This document shows positions 49,467-58,770 of a stretch of 64,000 bases of DNA, in pieces. Below the pieces are notes generated by a model. That model saw only the letters and a program-made list of their open reading frames with translations, did not search any database and was not told where the DNA came from. The stretch is from Verrucomicrobiales bacterium. GTDB taxonomy: Bacteria; Verrucomicrobiota; Verrucomicrobiia; Limisphaerales; J093. The position numbers and the translations under genes are program-made. The stretch's first letter is position 1; each line of letters opens with the position of its first letter. The stretch lies in assembly GCA_024233215.1 (NCBI GenBank), contig JACKPW010000001.1:372001-436000 (forward strand), given 5' to 3'.

Positions 49467-50267
49467 TTAAAGTCGCCGGGCCCAGATGTTGCGGAAGCGG
49501 ACCGGGCAGCCATGACCGCCGAGCACGACCGGGCCGGTGCATACCCCCGGTTGGTACTTGGGCAGGATGCGGTGGCCGGTGCCGCCGTGGATTTCCGCGT
49601 CCCAGTGAACCAGCACCCCGTTGTGCAACAGGGTCACCCGCGCCGGGGCCACCAGTTTGTCGCCGTCGAACACCGGTGCCTTGAAGAGAATGTCGAAGCT
49701 TTGCCACTGGCCGGGCGGCCGGGTGACATTCACCAGCGGTGGCGTCTGACCGTAGATCGCCGCGCATTGACCGTCGGGATAGAGCTTCTCGTTCCACGAA
49801 TCGAAGATCTGGATCTCATACTGGCCCATGAGCATCACGCCATTGTTGCCCTGGTTGTACCACGGCCCCTCGAAGTTCGCCGGGCCCATGAACTCGACGT
49901 GGAGTTGCATGTCGCCGAACTCTGCCTTGCTACGCAACGCCCCCTCGCCCGCCACCAACTGACCGCCTTCCACCTTCCACTCGCCGGGTTCCCAACCGGA
50001 CATGTCCCCGCCTTCGGCGAACAGCACCACCGCATCCGCCGGACGCGCAGCCGGACCGGGATCCGCGCCGGGATCAAGTTTGGCGGGGGCCGGTCGATCC
50101 GGATCGTGGACGAGGTAACCACACCAGGGCAGCCGCGGGGTGTCCTTGTAGCCGTAAACGCCGGAACCGTCCTTCGCGAAGACGAGGTCCGCCGCCTGGG
50201 TCGCCACACCGGCCAGCATGCAAGCCACGATCACGATTGAAAACGAAGGCACGAGGGATTGTTTCAT
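49467..50267 (-). CDS. Secreted DUF1080 (3-keto-disaccharide hydrolase-like) protein
   Basis: 266 residues from the ATG at 50267 (MKQSLVPSFSIVIVACMLAG, a signal peptide). The concanavalin-like DUF1080 fold covers ~75-266: FGDMQLHVEFMGPANFEG, NNGVMLMGQYEIQIFDSW, GQWQSFDILFKAP and VRFRNIWARRL. Family members hydrolyse 3-keto-glycosides or bind sugars. It is followed upstream by a Gfo/Idh oxidoreductase gene on the same strand, a pairing consistent with keto-sugar chemistry, though the 195-bp gap leaves co-transcription open. Confidence 0.88.
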   Translation of the reverse strand: MKQSLVPSFSIVIVACMLAGVATQAADLVFAKDGSGVYGYKDTPRLPWCGYLVHDPDRPAPAKLDPGADPGPAARPADAVVLFAEGGDMSGWEPGEWKVEGGQLVAGEGALRSKAEFGDMQLHVEFMGPANFEGPWYNQGNNGVMLMGQYEIQIFDSWNEKLYPDGQCAAIYGQTPPLVNVTRPPGQWQSFDILFKAPVFDGDKLVAPARVTLLHNGVLVHWDAEIHGGTGHRILPKYQPGVCTGPVVLGGHGCPVRFRNIWARRL

Positions 50268-50463
50268 GGGGGGATTCTGCGCGAAGCCGGAGGGCAATGC
50301 AACCTGGTGTAGCGGCCGCTTTGGTGGTTGGGGGGATTCTCGCCTTCCCGCCAGGCATCCGGGAGGTCCTGGCGCCAGCATCGACGCAGCTCCGGCCGGC
50401 CCCAAGTCGCTCCCTCGCGGACAAGGCTGTCCGCGCTCCTGGCCGGAACCGGATCGACGCCCT

Positions 50464-51570
50464 TCAAGGTTCCAACGGAAATTCGTTCAACTCCACGGAG
50501 CGCCGCTCCTTCACACTCCGATACGCCGCCTCCACCAAGGCCATCGTGCGCAGGTTGTCACGACCGTTGATGGCCGGGGGGGCGTCGGTTTCCAGCCCAA
50601 CCAGGAGATCCGCCATTGGCCCGACAAAGGCGTCGGGAAACCAGCTTTCGGTCCAGGTCGGCGTGTGGAACTCCGTGTCACCCTGGCTCGCGTAGCGGAT
50701 GCGGGACGGTGTCGTGTAGGGATCGCGGCACCAACCGATCTCACCCATGGCAAGTCCGTCCAACCCTTCGATGCGCCACTCGATTCGGATGTCCCCGGGG
50801 CAACCCTCGCGCGCCGGTCCGGTCCAGGTGTCGTCGAGTCCCACGCAACGCAGGCCGGAGGTGTATTCGAGGATGTAGGTGGCAATCCCGTCCTCGTGCG
50901 GAAACGGCGTGCGCGGGTCGGATCGGACGCTGCAGAAGATGCGTTCCGGGTCGCCGAACCAAAGGCGGAAACAGTCGAGGTGATGAATCGACATGATCCG
51001 CAGTGTGACCCAGCCCAGATCCCGCTGCCACGGCATCCAATGCGGAATGCCCCGCATGTCGATGGTCGCCAGCACCGGCTCGCCGATCCGGCCATGATCC
51101 AGCAGGGCCTTGCCGGCACGGACCGACTGGTCGAACCGCATGTTCTGGTTCACGGCGAGCGTGATGCCCGCGTCTTCGCAGAGGCAAACGATCTGCCGGG
51201 CCTGGTCCAGATTCACTCCCAGCGGCTTCTGCGCCAGGATGCCCCGCAGGTGACGCACCCGACAGGCGGCCTCGATCACGCCGAGTTGCGCCTGCGGCGG
51301 CACCGCGACGTCGAGCACCTCGATCGACTCGTCGTGCAACAACGCCGTCACGGAGTCGTGCACCTTCGGGATCGCGTGACGCGCTGCCACCTCCCCCGCA
51401 CGGTCCCGCGTTCGTGAGGCGATCGCGACCGGGTTGAACCCCGCCTTCCGATACGCCACAAGATGGCAGTCGTTGACAATGAAACCGCTGCCCACGATGC
51501 CGATCCGCCAGTCGCGTCGAAGCGGCATGGGCGGGTGAATCTGCAGGTCTGCGTCGCTCAAGCTGGCCAT
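50464..51570 (-). CDS. Gfo/Idh/MocA family oxidoreductase (cytoplasmic)
   Basis: 368 residues. Rossmann motif IGIVGSGFIVNDCHL, the lysine loop ILAQKPLGVNLDQA, and VNQNMRFDQSVRAGKALLD with MRIMSIHHLD-like barrel strands. No signal peptide, unlike the Tat-exported paralogue at 36484. It would oxidise or reduce a sugar with NAD(P). The start could be the ATG at 51570 or 51528 (MPLRRDWRIG), the latter nearer the Rossmann domain. Confidence 0.88.
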   Translation of the reverse strand: MASLSDADLQIHPPMPLRRDWRIGIVGSGFIVNDCHLVAYRKAGFNPVAIASRTRDRAGEVAARHAIPKVHDSVTALLHDESIEVLDVAVPPQAQLGVIEAACRVRHLRGILAQKPLGVNLDQARQIVCLCEDAGITLAVNQNMRFDQSVRAGKALLDHGRIGEPVLATIDMRGIPHWMPWQRDLGWVTLRIMSIHHLDCFRLWFGDPERIFCSVRSDPRTPFPHEDGIATYILEYTSGLRCVGLDDTWTGPAREGCPGDIRIEWRIEGLDGLAMGEIGWCRDPYTTPSRIRYASQGDTEFHTPTWTESWFPDAFVGPMADLLVGLETDAPPAINGRDNLRTMALVEAAYRSVKERRSVELNEFPLEP

Positions 51571-51699
51571 GCGGAGAGTGTTCGCCGGGTAGCGCAGGTT
51601 TTCAATCTGCGGTATCGCGGATTTCCAACCCGCAAGCGCTGGATGGCCCGGACGGTCTGCCGAACGGATTTCGGCGATACCGCAGATCGGATATCGGCG

Positions 51700-54048
51700 C
51701 TACGGGACGCGGGCGTCCATCTCCAGCAACCACGCGCTGTCGGCCTTCGTCGAGCCCACGACGAGTCCGCGATCTTGCGCCACGAGCCGTTCGGTCTCTT
51801 CGGGACCCTCGATGGGATCGACGCGGGTGGCCTTGAACGGGGTTCCCGCAGGCACGCCTTCCACGGTCACGGTTTCGCCCTTGGGCGCCCAGACCAGGTA
51901 GGTTCGGTTTGATTCCGCGAGACAGAAGCCGCCGCCCGCCAGATCCGGTCGCGGGGTCATGCCCGCCAGATCGACTCGCTGCGAAACGCTTCGCACCACG
52001 CCCATCGCCTGCCGAACCTGCTCCCATTGCGCCTCGTCGCCACGGCGCAGGACGCTCCCGTCGTAGGGATCCATGAAGATCGGATTGTGGCCGCGCAGGA
52101 AGGTCTTCCATACCCAGGCCACATTGCCGCCGATTCCCCAAAGATGATCCGTGTCGCTGATGACGACCTTGCTGCCGTCTGCGCGAGGAGGATTGTCCCG
52201 GTAGCTGAAGCCGTCGGGAGCGTCGGGGTTGGGCGACACCCAGTCGGCCGGGCTGGCGAACAGGTCGCTGTTCTTTCCGCCCTTGTATTGGAAGGTCATG
52301 CCCACCGGATGTTGCTGCGGCTTCTGGCGTTCATGGTCGTGAATGAATCGGATCATGTGATACTGCCACTCCGTCGAAGGCGGATGATTCTCGTTGGAGA
52401 TTTCGTACAGCACGTTGTCGAGGTCGTTGACGGTGTCGATGACCTGGCGCACGTAGGCCTCCTCGAGGGCGAGCACGGCGGGGTCGCCCAACTCGTGGAT
52501 CTCCAGGCCCTTGCCGTCGCCGTTCCGATCGGGGTCGAGACCGTTGATGTTGTTGGCGGGATGAAACGGGTGGGCCTTCCAGGCGTCCTCAATAAACTGC
52601 AGGCCCCAGCCCTCGAACAGCATGACCGCCGCGTAAACCCCATGTTCGCCGGCCTGCTCGACGCGGGCGCGCAACCGGTCGAAATACGCGTCGTTCCAGC
52701 GCCCCAGATCAAACTTGGGCAACCCGTCGAGCGCGGTGCCGGGACCGGTTCGCGCCCACGGATGGAGGGCTACCCGGAGCATCTGAGGTTTCTCCTGGCG
52801 GTTGGCGGCGGTGTTCCAGTGGGTCAACTCCCAACGCCAGAGTCGCATGAAGTTGTGGTCGTGCGCCTCCATGAAGTCCAGCCAGGCCGCGTAGTCGAAT
52901 GGCCTCCCGCCGGTCCCGGGGAGCATGTCCACCAGATTGTTCCAAGTGTGACTGCCCGTGAGCAGCACCGTGTGGCCGGCGGCGTCCATGAAGTAACGTC
53001 GGTTGGCCGGATTCACCCGCAGCGGACCCGCGGTGCGGCGACTCCTGACAGGCTTCGAAGTCACTTCCCTGAACGCGGCGTAGACCCGCGGATCATCGGC
53101 GACGCCGTTGAACTCGAACGGCTGAAACTGGTTGACCTCCTTGTGCATGAACCCCCAGGAACCTCCCGACGTGACGCAGGCCTGCAGCGCGCCAACGGCC
53201 TCCTCCCCCACCTTGTCGTCCTCGTTGCACACAATCGGCTTGCCGAACCTCTTCAGCACCTCGATGCGGGCGGGAATGTCGCGCACCGGCGTGCCGTTGA
53301 AGTGAATCAGGATGAAGTCCGCCGCCTCGGCGATGGCCGCATCGCTGCGCCCGTTCCCGAGACCGCTGGTGGAGACGAGCAACCCCGGCAGAGTCGCTTG
53401 AGCCAACCGGATCAACTCCACCTGCCCCGCGGCGGTCTTCAGGAAGGCGTGGTCGAATCCGCCGTGGTCGTATTCGTTGGACACCTCCAGAACGATGTTG
53501 CGAAACCCGCGCTCGTGAATCCAGTGAACCGTGTTCACCAGGGCCGCCCGCACCGCTGCCTCGTCGCGCAGGACCTGATCCTGGCGCTGGTAGAAACAGC
53601 CCAGGATGACCACGGCCCCGGCGCGATCACAGGCCTCGATCACGCGACCCACGCGATCCAGGTATTCCGCACGCAGCGAACCGTCCGGGGCAAAGGCGGA
53701 GTTGAGTGCCCCTTCGTAACCCGGCATGCCGCCCTGGAGGTTCAGGGTGAAGGCCCGGGCGCCCGCCTCGACGTACTCGCCGAGGTGCTCCAGAAACTGC
53801 CGCGTATTCTGTTCCGGGTCGAAGTCCTGCCGGTGGCGATCCTCGAACGTCGCATTGACCATGCGGACGTTCATCAGCAGGCCTTCGGCGGGCGTTCCGG
53901 CATACGTCGGCCGAGCGTTGATCCGCCATTGGCCGTTGGCAATGGCCACCGTGGTTCCTGGCGTAGAGTCGGTGGCGGCACGGGTCGGCGAGCACGCGGC
54001 GAGCAGTGCGGTGAGGAAAATCGCGGAACGGACCAAGCACGGGTTCAT
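51700..54048 (-). CDS. Two-barrel glycoside-hydrolase-like lipoprotein
   Basis: 782 residues from the ATG at 54048. The lipoprotein signal MNPCLVRSAIFLTALLAAC has lipobox LAAC. The first half (~30-330) is TIM-barrel-like with NIVLEVSNEYDHGGF and FGKPIVCNEDDK. The second half (~350-690) resembles apiosidase-like/DUF4038 barrels (GHTVLLTGSHTWNNLVDM, MRLWRWELTHW, NVLYEISNENHPPS). A C-terminal beta domain (~700-782, TYLVWAPKGETVTVEGV) follows. The NE dyads in both halves fit clan-A acid/base glutamates. The substrate is unknown; an internal duplication of barrels is unusual. Confidence 0.7.
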   Translation of the reverse strand: MNPCLVRSAIFLTALLAACSPTRAATDSTPGTTVAIANGQWRINARPTYAGTPAEGLLMNVRMVNATFEDRHRQDFDPEQNTRQFLEHLGEYVEAGARAFTLNLQGGMPGYEGALNSAFAPDGSLRAEYLDRVGRVIEACDRAGAVVILGCFYQRQDQVLRDEAAVRAALVNTVHWIHERGFRNIVLEVSNEYDHGGFDHAFLKTAAGQVELIRLAQATLPGLLVSTSGLGNGRSDAAIAEAADFILIHFNGTPVRDIPARIEVLKRFGKPIVCNEDDKVGEEAVGALQACVTSGGSWGFMHKEVNQFQPFEFNGVADDPRVYAAFREVTSKPVRSRRTAGPLRVNPANRRYFMDAAGHTVLLTGSHTWNNLVDMLPGTGGRPFDYAAWLDFMEAHDHNFMRLWRWELTHWNTAANRQEKPQMLRVALHPWARTGPGTALDGLPKFDLGRWNDAYFDRLRARVEQAGEHGVYAAVMLFEGWGLQFIEDAWKAHPFHPANNINGLDPDRNGDGKGLEIHELGDPAVLALEEAYVRQVIDTVNDLDNVLYEISNENHPPSTEWQYHMIRFIHDHERQKPQQHPVGMTFQYKGGKNSDLFASPADWVSPNPDAPDGFSYRDNPPRADGSKVVISDTDHLWGIGGNVAWVWKTFLRGHNPIFMDPYDGSVLRRGDEAQWEQVRQAMGVVRSVSQRVDLAGMTPRPDLAGGGFCLAESNRTYLVWAPKGETVTVEGVPAGTPFKATRVDPIEGPEETERLVAQDRGLVVGSTKADSAWLLEMDARVP

Positions 54049-54274
54049 GGCGGGATTGAACTGCAGGGCGGTCCGAAGCGCAAGCGGGCTCAGCCCCGCA
54101 GTGGGGAGCGCAGCCGCCCCGGCTGCTCCAGTCGGCGGCTCGCCGACGGATCCCCCGGGGGAGAATGGAGCATCCCTGGATGGTGGCCTCGAAACGCTCA
54201 CGGTGTGCCCGGCGGGCCGCCGGCCACGGCACGCGAGCCGCGTGCGGTCCCCGGTTCTGCAGCACCGCCATGAG

Positions 54275-55384
54275 TCATCGCGCCGCCAGCAGGCTTTCCA
54301 TGCAGAACATCGCCCGGACCCCAGCCTCGCCGCAGAGGTTCTTGAACGGCCCGGTGATTTCGCGCTCGATCGTCTCCCGCGGCAGCCGCCAGCTTCCCCC
54401 ACTCCACTCCAACCGCTTCGGTTCCGCCAGTCGGGCGTAGAGATCCCGGAGAGCAACCATCGCCGGCGGCAATCCGCCGAAGCGCGGTCTCACCACCTTC
54501 GCGGCCGAATAGACCACGTGATGCGCACCCACCTCCTGCGCGAGTGAGACCAATGCACGCAGATCCTCCAGCGTTTGCGGTTGTTCCAGGCCGAATGCCG
54601 CCAGGCTGACTCCGATTCCATTGGCTGGCTCCCGGGGAAACAACGGATCGATTCGCAATACCACCGGCACGCCCGCCTCGGCGAGACGTCGGATCCCCGC
54701 CACCCGCGTCTTCACCCCCGGAGCCCTCGGATCCCAGAATCGCGCCGCCTCCTCGCGCCAGAAAGGGAGGCTCACCTCGACCACCGCGGGCGGAAACCCC
54801 GACTCGTTCCAAGACGGCCATCCCGGATGGTCCGACGCCGGCCGGGCGAGTGCCGCCAGCAAACGCGCATATTCCGGCCGGGCCGCCAGCAGCGGGTTGC
54901 GGGTCAGCACCGTGACGGTGGTGAACCGATGCCGCGTGGCCAACACGCCCTCCAACGCACACAACGTGTCGCGATGGCGAAGTTCCATCGGCTGGAACGG
55001 GTCGGTGCTGTTCGACAGGTGAACCGCGGCCGGTGGCACGTCGAAGGCATCCAGGTCGGCCAGGTCCTTCGCCAACTGTTGGGCGAACCTCTGTTTTCGG
55101 GCGGCCACCTTGGGCCAGTAACCCGCCGCATAGCAGTAGAGACAGCCATGCGTGCACCCGGTGTAGACGTTGATGCAGTAGCGATGCCCCGAGGGAAAGT
55201 CCTCCTGGTGAGCGAACGGACAATACCACTTCACGACGCGGGGCCGGGTCGGCGACAGCAGCGTTCGCTGGGATCGGGCGGGAAGAAAGTACCGGGAGAG
55301 CGCGCGTTGGTGCTCCGGCGACACGCCGTCCCAGACCGGCCGGTAACGGGCATCGATCCGATCGACCTGCTTATCTGCGTTCAT
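54275..55384 (-). CDS. SplB-like radical SAM protein
   Basis: 369 residues. The radical SAM cluster motif is C77-T-H-G-C81-L-Y-C84 in YTGCTHGCLYCYA. NSTDPFQPMELRH, VTVLTRNPLLAA and VEVSLPF are typical of the Rv2578c/SplB-like branch. It would generate a 5'-deoxyadenosyl radical; the true substrate of this branch is not established, and DNA photoproduct repair is only one possibility. The gene overlaps the next upstream gene by 14 bp. Confidence 0.85.
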   Translation of the reverse strand: MNADKQVDRIDARYRPVWDGVSPEHQRALSRYFLPARSQRTLLSPTRPRVVKWYCPFAHQEDFPSGHRYCINVYTGCTHGCLYCYAAGYWPKVAARKQRFAQQLAKDLADLDAFDVPPAAVHLSNSTDPFQPMELRHRDTLCALEGVLATRHRFTTVTVLTRNPLLAARPEYARLLAALARPASDHPGWPSWNESGFPPAVVEVSLPFWREEAARFWDPRAPGVKTRVAGIRRLAEAGVPVVLRIDPLFPREPANGIGVSLAAFGLEQPQTLEDLRALVSLAQEVGAHHVVYSAAKVVRPRFGGLPPAMVALRDLYARLAEPKRLEWSGGSWRLPRETIEREITGPFKNLCGEAGVRAMFCMESLLAAR

Positions 55385-56333
55385 CCGTCATCGGGATCGC
55401 GGTCAGGTGAAGGTCCCGGAAGGTGATTTCCGCGCGGTTCATTCCCGGCACTTCCCAGCCCAGGATGAAACTCGTAATCCGGAAATCCGCCGGTTCGTGC
55501 GAGTCGCGCAGGTAACCCTTCTCCCCTGCCACCCGGAGGCCGTCCAGGAGGTGCGGCAGGAGATCGATCTCGAGCTTCACCCATTCGCCCTCGGTCAGCG
55601 TCTGGTCGGTGTAGGCGCGCAGGCCCGGGTTGTAGATCAGTTTCGCGGAAGGGTCGGCGGTGTCCTGCGCAACATGGGGTGGCGGGGCCGGCCAGCGATC
55701 GTCAAACAACGGCACCGAAAACCAGAAGAAATCCCCGTGCCCGGCCGAGTCCGCGTTCCGGTTCTGCACGATCAACACCAGGGGGCACTGGGCACAATGC
55801 CGATCCCGCCGATACTCCGGTCCGCGAAAAACCTCGTTGCGGTCGAGCCGGGCCTCGATGGCCAGGTCCAACCGGGCCAGGGAGACGAGCGGTGGACAGT
55901 CCGCAACCGCCTGCTGAACCAGCAGGTGCGGCCAGGGTTCGCCGTCCCGTCGCGGGCGGTCGTATTCGCCCCGCGAGTCGATCCCAAGGCTCAATTCCGC
56001 CGACGCCGTGCCGGGGTTGCGCACCGTGACCGACTTGACGGCGTTCGACAGGCCATGGGTGGCATCAATCCCGCTGACGACCTCGTTTCCGGTCAACGGA
56101 CGCCGGCTGTTCCATTGGGCGAGATCCCAAACCGGAGGAGGCTCGGCCGTGGCGAATTGGAACCGTCCCACCACCACCCGATGGCCAGGGGTGGCCGACA
56201 GGAGGTTGAAACCGCGGGCAAACGACGGATCGTTGAGGAGTTCGCGGGCGGTTTCGCCTGCGGTCCCCGCTGTCACGAGGAAAACCGAGAACCCCGCAAG
56301 CAGCCATCGGCATGGTTCTGCGCGCCGCAACAT
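55371..56333 (-). CDS. Secreted hypothetical protein
   Basis: 320 residues with a signal peptide (WLLAGFSVFLVTAGTAGETA). The mature protein is beta-rich with WDLAQWNSRRPLTGNE, RLDLAIEARLDRNE and CAQCPLVLIVQNRN, suggesting a jelly-roll or sugar-binding fold. I do not recognise a named family. Its 3' end overlaps the radical SAM gene by 14 bp, and its last codons run through a CTTATCTGCGTTCATCCG repeat arm. Confidence 0.65.
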   Translation of the reverse strand: MLRRAEPCRWLLAGFSVFLVTAGTAGETARELLNDPSFARGFNLLSATPGHRVVVGRFQFATAEPPPVWDLAQWNSRRPLTGNEVVSGIDATHGLSNAVKSVTVRNPGTASAELSLGIDSRGEYDRPRRDGEPWPHLLVQQAVADCPPLVSLARLDLAIEARLDRNEVFRGPEYRRDRHCAQCPLVLIVQNRNADSAGHGDFFWFSVPLFDDRWPAPPPHVAQDTADPSAKLIYNPGLRAYTDQTLTEGEWVKLEIDLLPHLLDGLRVAGEKGYLRDSHEPADFRITSFILGWEVPGMNRAEITFRDLHLTAIPMTDERR

Positions 56334-56397
56334 GCACGGAGCCTGCCAGAACCCGGATCACAGGGGTAGCCCGGTTTCCCCTGGAGCGCTGGGAGGG

Positions 56398-56677
56398 GGT
56401 AGCCGCGGACGTCAGTCCGCGCTCGAATTGAGGGGTCGAGGGGAGAGGCGCCGGCCGGTGCGCGGTTGCCGTGAGGCGCGCGGGGGGGGCCGGTTCACCT
56501 GGGGAATATGCGCCGACTGGACGTCGGCGGCTACGGTGCCGGGTAGCCGCGGACGTCAGTCCGCGCTCGAATTGAGGGGTCGAGGGAGAGGAGGCGGCCG
56601 GTGCGCGGTTGCCGTGAGGCGCGCGGGGGGGGCCGGTTCACCTGGGGAATCTGCGCCGACTGGACGTCGGCGGCTAC
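56398..56677. repeat. Tandem pair of GTAGCCGCGGACGTC palindromic elements
   Basis: Two units about 144 bp apart (56399-56534 and 56543-56677). Each is bounded by GTAGCCGCGGACGTCAGTCC on the left and GACGTCGGCGGCTAC on the right, imperfect inverted repeats. The cores are nearly the same in both units except for a small indel. The 56334-56802 gap has no gene besides these repeats and a short CTTGCCC/GGGCAAG hairpin at ~56731-56749. Confidence 0.8.
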
Positions 56678-56802
56678 GTGTATGGGGGAGGCATCCCGGA
56701 TCAGTTTGGCTGCTGTGCCACAAAAAGCACACTTGCCCGGGGGGGGCAAGGGCTGCTAGACCAGTGGTCGAAATCGAGACCCTGAACCGACAGAGCAACG
56801 AC

Positions 56803-57651
56803 ATGCAACAGACCAAACAGACCCCCCGTTGGGCGGCTGGCTTTACGCTGATCGAGCTGCTGGTGGTGATCGCCATCATCGCGATCCTCGCCGGCATGCT
56901 CCTGCCCGCCCTCAGTCGCGCCAAGGACCGCGCGCAAGCCACCATCGACCTGGCGAACAACAAACAGATCCTGCTGGCCACTCACATGTACGCTGGGGAC
57001 TCCCAGGACCACCTGCCCCATCCGACCTGGGGCAGTCTGGACGGCAACCCTGGCCCGGACGGCTGGGTTTACGCCACCCGGATCAATGGCGTGCAGATCC
57101 CCAACGCCGCCAACAGCATGGACTACACCAACCAACTCCCCTACTTCAAGGCTGCCCAGTTGGGGAACTACCTCGAAACCGTCAATGTCCTGTTCTGCCC
57201 GAGGGACGTCATCGACTCTCGCGGAGCGAAGAAAGACCTCTACCGCCAGCGCCAGGTCAAGCTGACCAGCTACACGTGGAACGGCGCCGTCCACAGCTAC
57301 GGCAGCGCCCGTCTCGACAGCAACGGTGGAAAAACCCACAAGCTGAGTGCGTTCAAACCCAACGCCTGGCTACAGTGGGAGACCGAGGAGAACAATGCGT
57401 TCTATTTCAACGATGCCGGCAACCAACCGCATGAAGGGATCTCCCAGCGCCATGGCGGGGGCCGGACGACCACTGTCGCCACAGACACCAAGGGCACGGC
57501 AGCCGTGGGACAATTTGACGGCAGCGTTACCAAGGTGACGTTCAAGCAGTACTACGATCTCGCCGGCGGGCCTGTTGGCAGCGAGTTCACTCCGGCGGTG
57601 CGCCCCAACGAACTTTGGTGCGATCCGGCCAGCCCGACTGGCGGAAATTAG
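56803..57651 (+). CDS. Type II secretion-like pseudopilin (prepilin N-terminal cleavage/methylation domain)
   Basis: 282 residues from the ATG at 56803. The prepilin signal is WAAG/FTLIELLVVIAIIAILAG, cleaved before the Phe, which would be N-methylated. The rest is a globular domain with HMYAGDSQDHLPHP, VNVLFCPRD and RHGGGRTTTVATDTKGTAA followed by QFDGSV, a variant of the H-X9-DG end motif. Such proteins are numerous in Planctomycetes and Verrucomicrobia; their export target is unclear. An upstream in-frame extension is translated repeat and is not part of the gene. Confidence 0.88.
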   Translation: MQQTKQTPRWAAGFTLIELLVVIAIIAILAGMLLPALSRAKDRAQATIDLANNKQILLATHMYAGDSQDHLPHPTWGSLDGNPGPDGWVYATRINGVQIPNAANSMDYTNQLPYFKAAQLGNYLETVNVLFCPRDVIDSRGAKKDLYRQRQVKLTSYTWNGAVHSYGSARLDSNGGKTHKLSAFKPNAWLQWETEENNAFYFNDAGNQPHEGISQRHGGGRTTTVATDTKGTAAVGQFDGSVTKVTFKQYYDLAGGPVGSEFTPAVRPNELWCDPASPTGGN

Positions 57652-57692
57652 TGCGGTGCGGCGGGCACAAACCCTCTTCGGATCAACCATCA

Positions 57693-57720
57693 GGCCGGCT
57701 TCACGCCGGCCTTTTCCTTT
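57693..57720 (+). terminator. Rho-independent terminator of the pseudopilin gene
   Basis: Stem GGCCGGC and GCCGGCC around loop TTCAC, followed by TTTTCCTTT. It lies 42 bp after the stop codon. Confidence 0.85.
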
Positions 57721-57796
57721 GCCTCATCCCGCTTGCCCGCCGCCCCGCCGGGTTGCTAGCCTTGCCCATGCTTCGACGGGAACCCACCCACAGGCC

Positions 57797-58546
57797 ATGA
57801 GAATCCTCGGGATCATCCCGGCCCGATACGCCTCGACCCGGTTCCCCGGCAAACCCCTGGTGGCCATCGCCGGCAGGACGCTGCTTCAGCATGTGGTGGA
57901 TCAATGCCGCCGGGCCGCTTCGCTCGCGGACGTGGTGGTGGCCACCGACGACGAACGCATCGCCGCCGTGGCCCGCACCTTCTGCCAGGTCGAGATGACC
58001 CGCCCGGATCACCCGTCCGGCACCGACCGAGTCGCCGAAGCGGTCGAAAGGCTGGAGTGCGACGCGGTGGTGAATGTCCAGGGTGATGAGCCGTTGATTG
58101 ATCCATCCGTGGTGGACGCGGTTGCCGCCGCCCTGGCCGGGGCGGAGATGTCCACCGCCGCCACGCCACTCCGGCGGGTTGAGGACTACGAGAATCCGAA
58201 CCTGGTCAAAGTCGTTGTCAGCACCTCCGGTCACGCCCTATACTTCTCCCGGCGTACGATTCCGTATCTGCGCGATGCCGTCAGCCGTCCGGTGCCGGAG
58301 CAGTTGGCGGCGTTTCCATTTCTGCATCACCTGGGAATCTACGGGTATCACCGGCGGACGCTGGACCGGTTGGTCGGCCTGCCGCAGTCGCCCCTGGAAC
58401 AGGCGGAGCGGCTGGAACAACTGCGGGCGCTGGAGCATGGGGTGCGGATCGCGGTGGTGCGGGTGGAGCACGAAAGCGTGGGGGTGGACGTGCCCGGGGA
58501 TGTGGCCCGGGTGGAGGCCCTGCTGGCGGCACGCCAATGCGGGTGA
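57797..58546 (+). CDS. kdsB: 3-deoxy-manno-octulosonate cytidylyltransferase (CMP-Kdo synthetase)
   Basis: 249 residues from the ATG at 57797. GIIPARYASTRFPGKPL is the nucleotidyltransferase signature, followed by VVVATDDERI, DHPSGTDRVAEA, VVNVQGDEPLI and HLGIYGYHR. It activates Kdo with CTP for lipid A core synthesis, showing an LPS-bearing envelope. The CTP synthase gene follows on the same strand, a sensible pairing because KdsB uses CTP. Confidence 0.95.
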   Translation: MRILGIIPARYASTRFPGKPLVAIAGRTLLQHVVDQCRRAASLADVVVATDDERIAAVARTFCQVEMTRPDHPSGTDRVAEAVERLECDAVVNVQGDEPLIDPSVVDAVAAALAGAEMSTAATPLRRVEDYENPNLVKVVVSTSGHALYFSRRTIPYLRDAVSRPVPEQLAAFPFLHHLGIYGYHRRTLDRLVGLPQSPLEQAERLEQLRALEHGVRIAVVRVEHESVGVDVPGDVARVEALLAARQCG

Positions 58547-58575
58547 AGATCTCCAGGCCGAAAGGACTTAGTGGA

Positions 58576-58729
58576 ACCACGAAATACACGAAATACACGA
58601 AGGGAACTCCGGGCCAGATCCTGGGGGAATACCGGCCGACACGGGAGGTCCGGACGGTCCCAAGTCACTGAGTTGCCGGTTGGTGACAGGAGGCGGCTCG
58701 ATCCCGTTGGTTTCGTGTCTTTCGTGGTT
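58576..58729. repeat. ACCACGAAATACACGAA palindromic repeat, copy C
   Basis: A 154-bp element between kdsB and pyrG. Left arm ACCACGAAATACACGAA plus ATACACGAA; right arm TTTCGTGTCTTTCGTGGTT. The core differs from copies A and B but the total length equals that of copy B. Confidence 0.8.
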
Positions 58730-58770
58730 TGCTCCGCGGCGTGGAGACAGCCAGGGAGGAACTGATACTT

